From: Ilumatobacteraceae bacterium
GTDB taxonomy: Bacteria > Actinomycetota > Acidimicrobiia > Acidimicrobiales > Ilumatobacteraceae
DNA length: 64,000 bases
Direction: 5' to 3'
Assembly: GCA_021298435.1 (NCBI GenBank)
Contig: JAJTFJ010000005.1
Location: 1 to 64,000 of the forward strand
Part shown: piece by piece, positions 63,488-64,000 of the stretch
Layout: each line of letters begins with the position of its first letter
Numbering within the stretch: position 1 is the stretch's first letter
Translations under genes and position numbers: made by a program
Notes under the pieces: generated by a model
The model's database searches: none
What the model was told of the DNA's origin: nothing
The model's input: only the letters and a program-made list of their open reading frames with translations

Positions 63488-63517
63488 CATGGGTTGCTGT
63501 GGGACAATCAACCCATG
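63488..63517. promoter_or_regulatory. Inverted repeat at the TetR gene start, candidate self-operator
   Basis: CATGGGTTG and CAACCCATG form a perfect 9-base inverted repeat with a 12-base spacer. The right arm includes the start codon of the TetR-type gene. GACAAT in the spacer could be the -10 element of a leaderless transcript. This layout is typical of an autorepressor site. Confidence 0.6.
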
Positions 63518-64000
63518 GCAATAGCTAGTCGGCAATCGGAGAAGTCTCGACAGACAGATCTCAAGGTTGCACAGAGTGCAGCTAAAGCAGTGCGGACTGT
63601 TGGAGTCGACCAGATGGCACTCACGCGTGTTGCTGCCGATGCAGGATTCTCCAGTGGTGCCATCTACGCGCGATGCGATGATCGGTCTGAACTTGTTGTC
63701 CTTGCGTGGGAGAAAAGTTTTTGGCCAATGTTGTCAGAGATCTTGTCGCTTCTTATCGAATCTGTTCTCTCACGATCCACCGTGAATTCAGAACAGATCA
63801 GAGAATTGTTCGAGCGTGCAAGTGGTGAGGATGCAATTCCCGATCTGGGAAGTGCGATGGAAGTTATTGTGGCCTCTCGTCGCGATGAGGTCATCGCCGA
63901 AGTTGTTCAACGTGACATCAACGGGCTGATGGAAGACCACGGCGTGGGTCCCTCTACAGATGGAGCAGATCGACAAGCTGTTGTCGGAGCCATCTGCACA
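63515..64000 (+). CDS. TetR-family transcriptional regulator (3' end cut by window edge)
   Basis: Missing from the ORF track because it runs off the right edge. The 162 visible residues start with a TetR helix-turn-helix: SAAKAVRTVGVDQMALTRVAADAGFSSGAIYARCDDRSELVVLAW. The ligand-binding half is incomplete. It lies about 6.9 kb from mftA with unrelated genes between, so it is not clearly the MftR repressor, though that cannot be excluded. The start codon is inside a perfect inverted repeat. Confidence 0.85.
   Translation, partial: MAIASRQSEKSRQTDLKVAQSAAKAVRTVGVDQMALTRVAADAGFSSGAIYARCDDRSELVVLAWEKSFWPMLSEILSLLIESVLSRSTVNSEQIRELFERASGEDAIPDLGSAMEVIVASRRDEVIAEVVQRDINGLMEDHGVGPSTDGADRQAVVGAICT

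Noticed and set aside
63515-64000. TetR gene as MftR, the mft repressor
   Set aside because: It lies almost 7 kb from mftA behind unrelated genes, and its own operator-like repeat (CATGGGTTG) differs from the repeat near mftA (CAGTTGG).
1-64000. CRISPR arrays, insertion sequences, prophage, tRNA or rRNA genes
   Set aside because: No regularly spaced repeats, transposase or integrase motifs, or stable RNA genes were seen; gaps between genes are too short to hide most of these.

Overview
This window looks like chromosome from an actinobacterium, most likely of the Acidimicrobiia (Ilumatobacter / CL500-29 type). The reasons are a mycofactocin locus with NDMA-dependent alcohol dehydrogenases, an F420-type luciferase-like oxidoreductase, a mycothiol-family DinB-like protein, an LCP cell-wall ligase, TTG/GTG starts, apparently leaderless genes, and moderate GC judged by eye. 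The lineage is inference from gene content; no marker gene was searched. Genes are packed tightly with many ATGA overlaps. No rRNA, tRNA, insertion sequence, prophage or CRISPR array was seen. No gap between genes exceeds about 150 bases.

Layout. 1-5.5 kb: phosphate transporter pstCAB on the minus strand behind a clear PHO box, with no pstS beside it; then molybdate transporter modABC and a divergent PadR-type regulator. 5.5-10.5 kb: branched-chain amino acid transporter livKHMGF, with a strong hairpin after livK. 10.5-14.1 kb: formamidase and kynureninase (the latter with an internal deletion), a Nudix hydrolase and an MFS transporter. 14.1-18 kb: a lone molybdopterin large subunit coupled to a short-chain dehydrogenase, and a TauE/SafE permease. 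18-30.8 kb: a lipoprotein with a possible papain-like triad, tRNA hydroxylase TrhO without a normal start codon, an LLM oxidoreductase, an acyl-CoA dehydrogenase, an alkylsulfatase, a GH38 mannosidase, a coiled-coil membrane protein, an SDR and a RecB-like nuclease.

30.8-45.5 kb is a catabolic region: two Baeyer-Villiger-type monooxygenases, a D-aminoacylase-type amidohydrolase, an enoyl-CoA hydratase, an SRPBCC protein, a carotenoid cleavage oxygenase, a thiolase, a ferric-reductase-like flavocytochrome, an exporter and an acyl-CoA dehydrogenase. It suggests oxidation of ketone or terpenoid/apocarotenoid carbon to acyl-CoA. 45.6-54.2 kb is mostly housekeeping: cysS, valS, an LCP protein and a MoxR-ATPase/VWA pair whose ATPase is frameshifted.

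54.2-61.8 kb is the most interesting part. Two tandem NDMA-dependent alcohol dehydrogenases are divergent from mftA, a 39-residue mycofactocin precursor too short for the ORF track, which is followed by mftB and mftC. The usual mftD is absent. Instead a plsY-like acyltransferase follows mftC, then mftE and mftF, and a PLP-dependent alanine-racemase-fold gene is coupled to mftF. This looks like a variant mycofactocin operon whose deamination step is either encoded elsewhere or done differently. The window ends with a ROK kinase, uracil-DNA glycosylase and a truncated TetR regulator with a clear operator candidate.

Three genes in the window (kynU, the MoxR-like ATPase, trhO) lack pieces that their families need. 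Either these are real lesions or the assembly has small deletions; reads would settle it.
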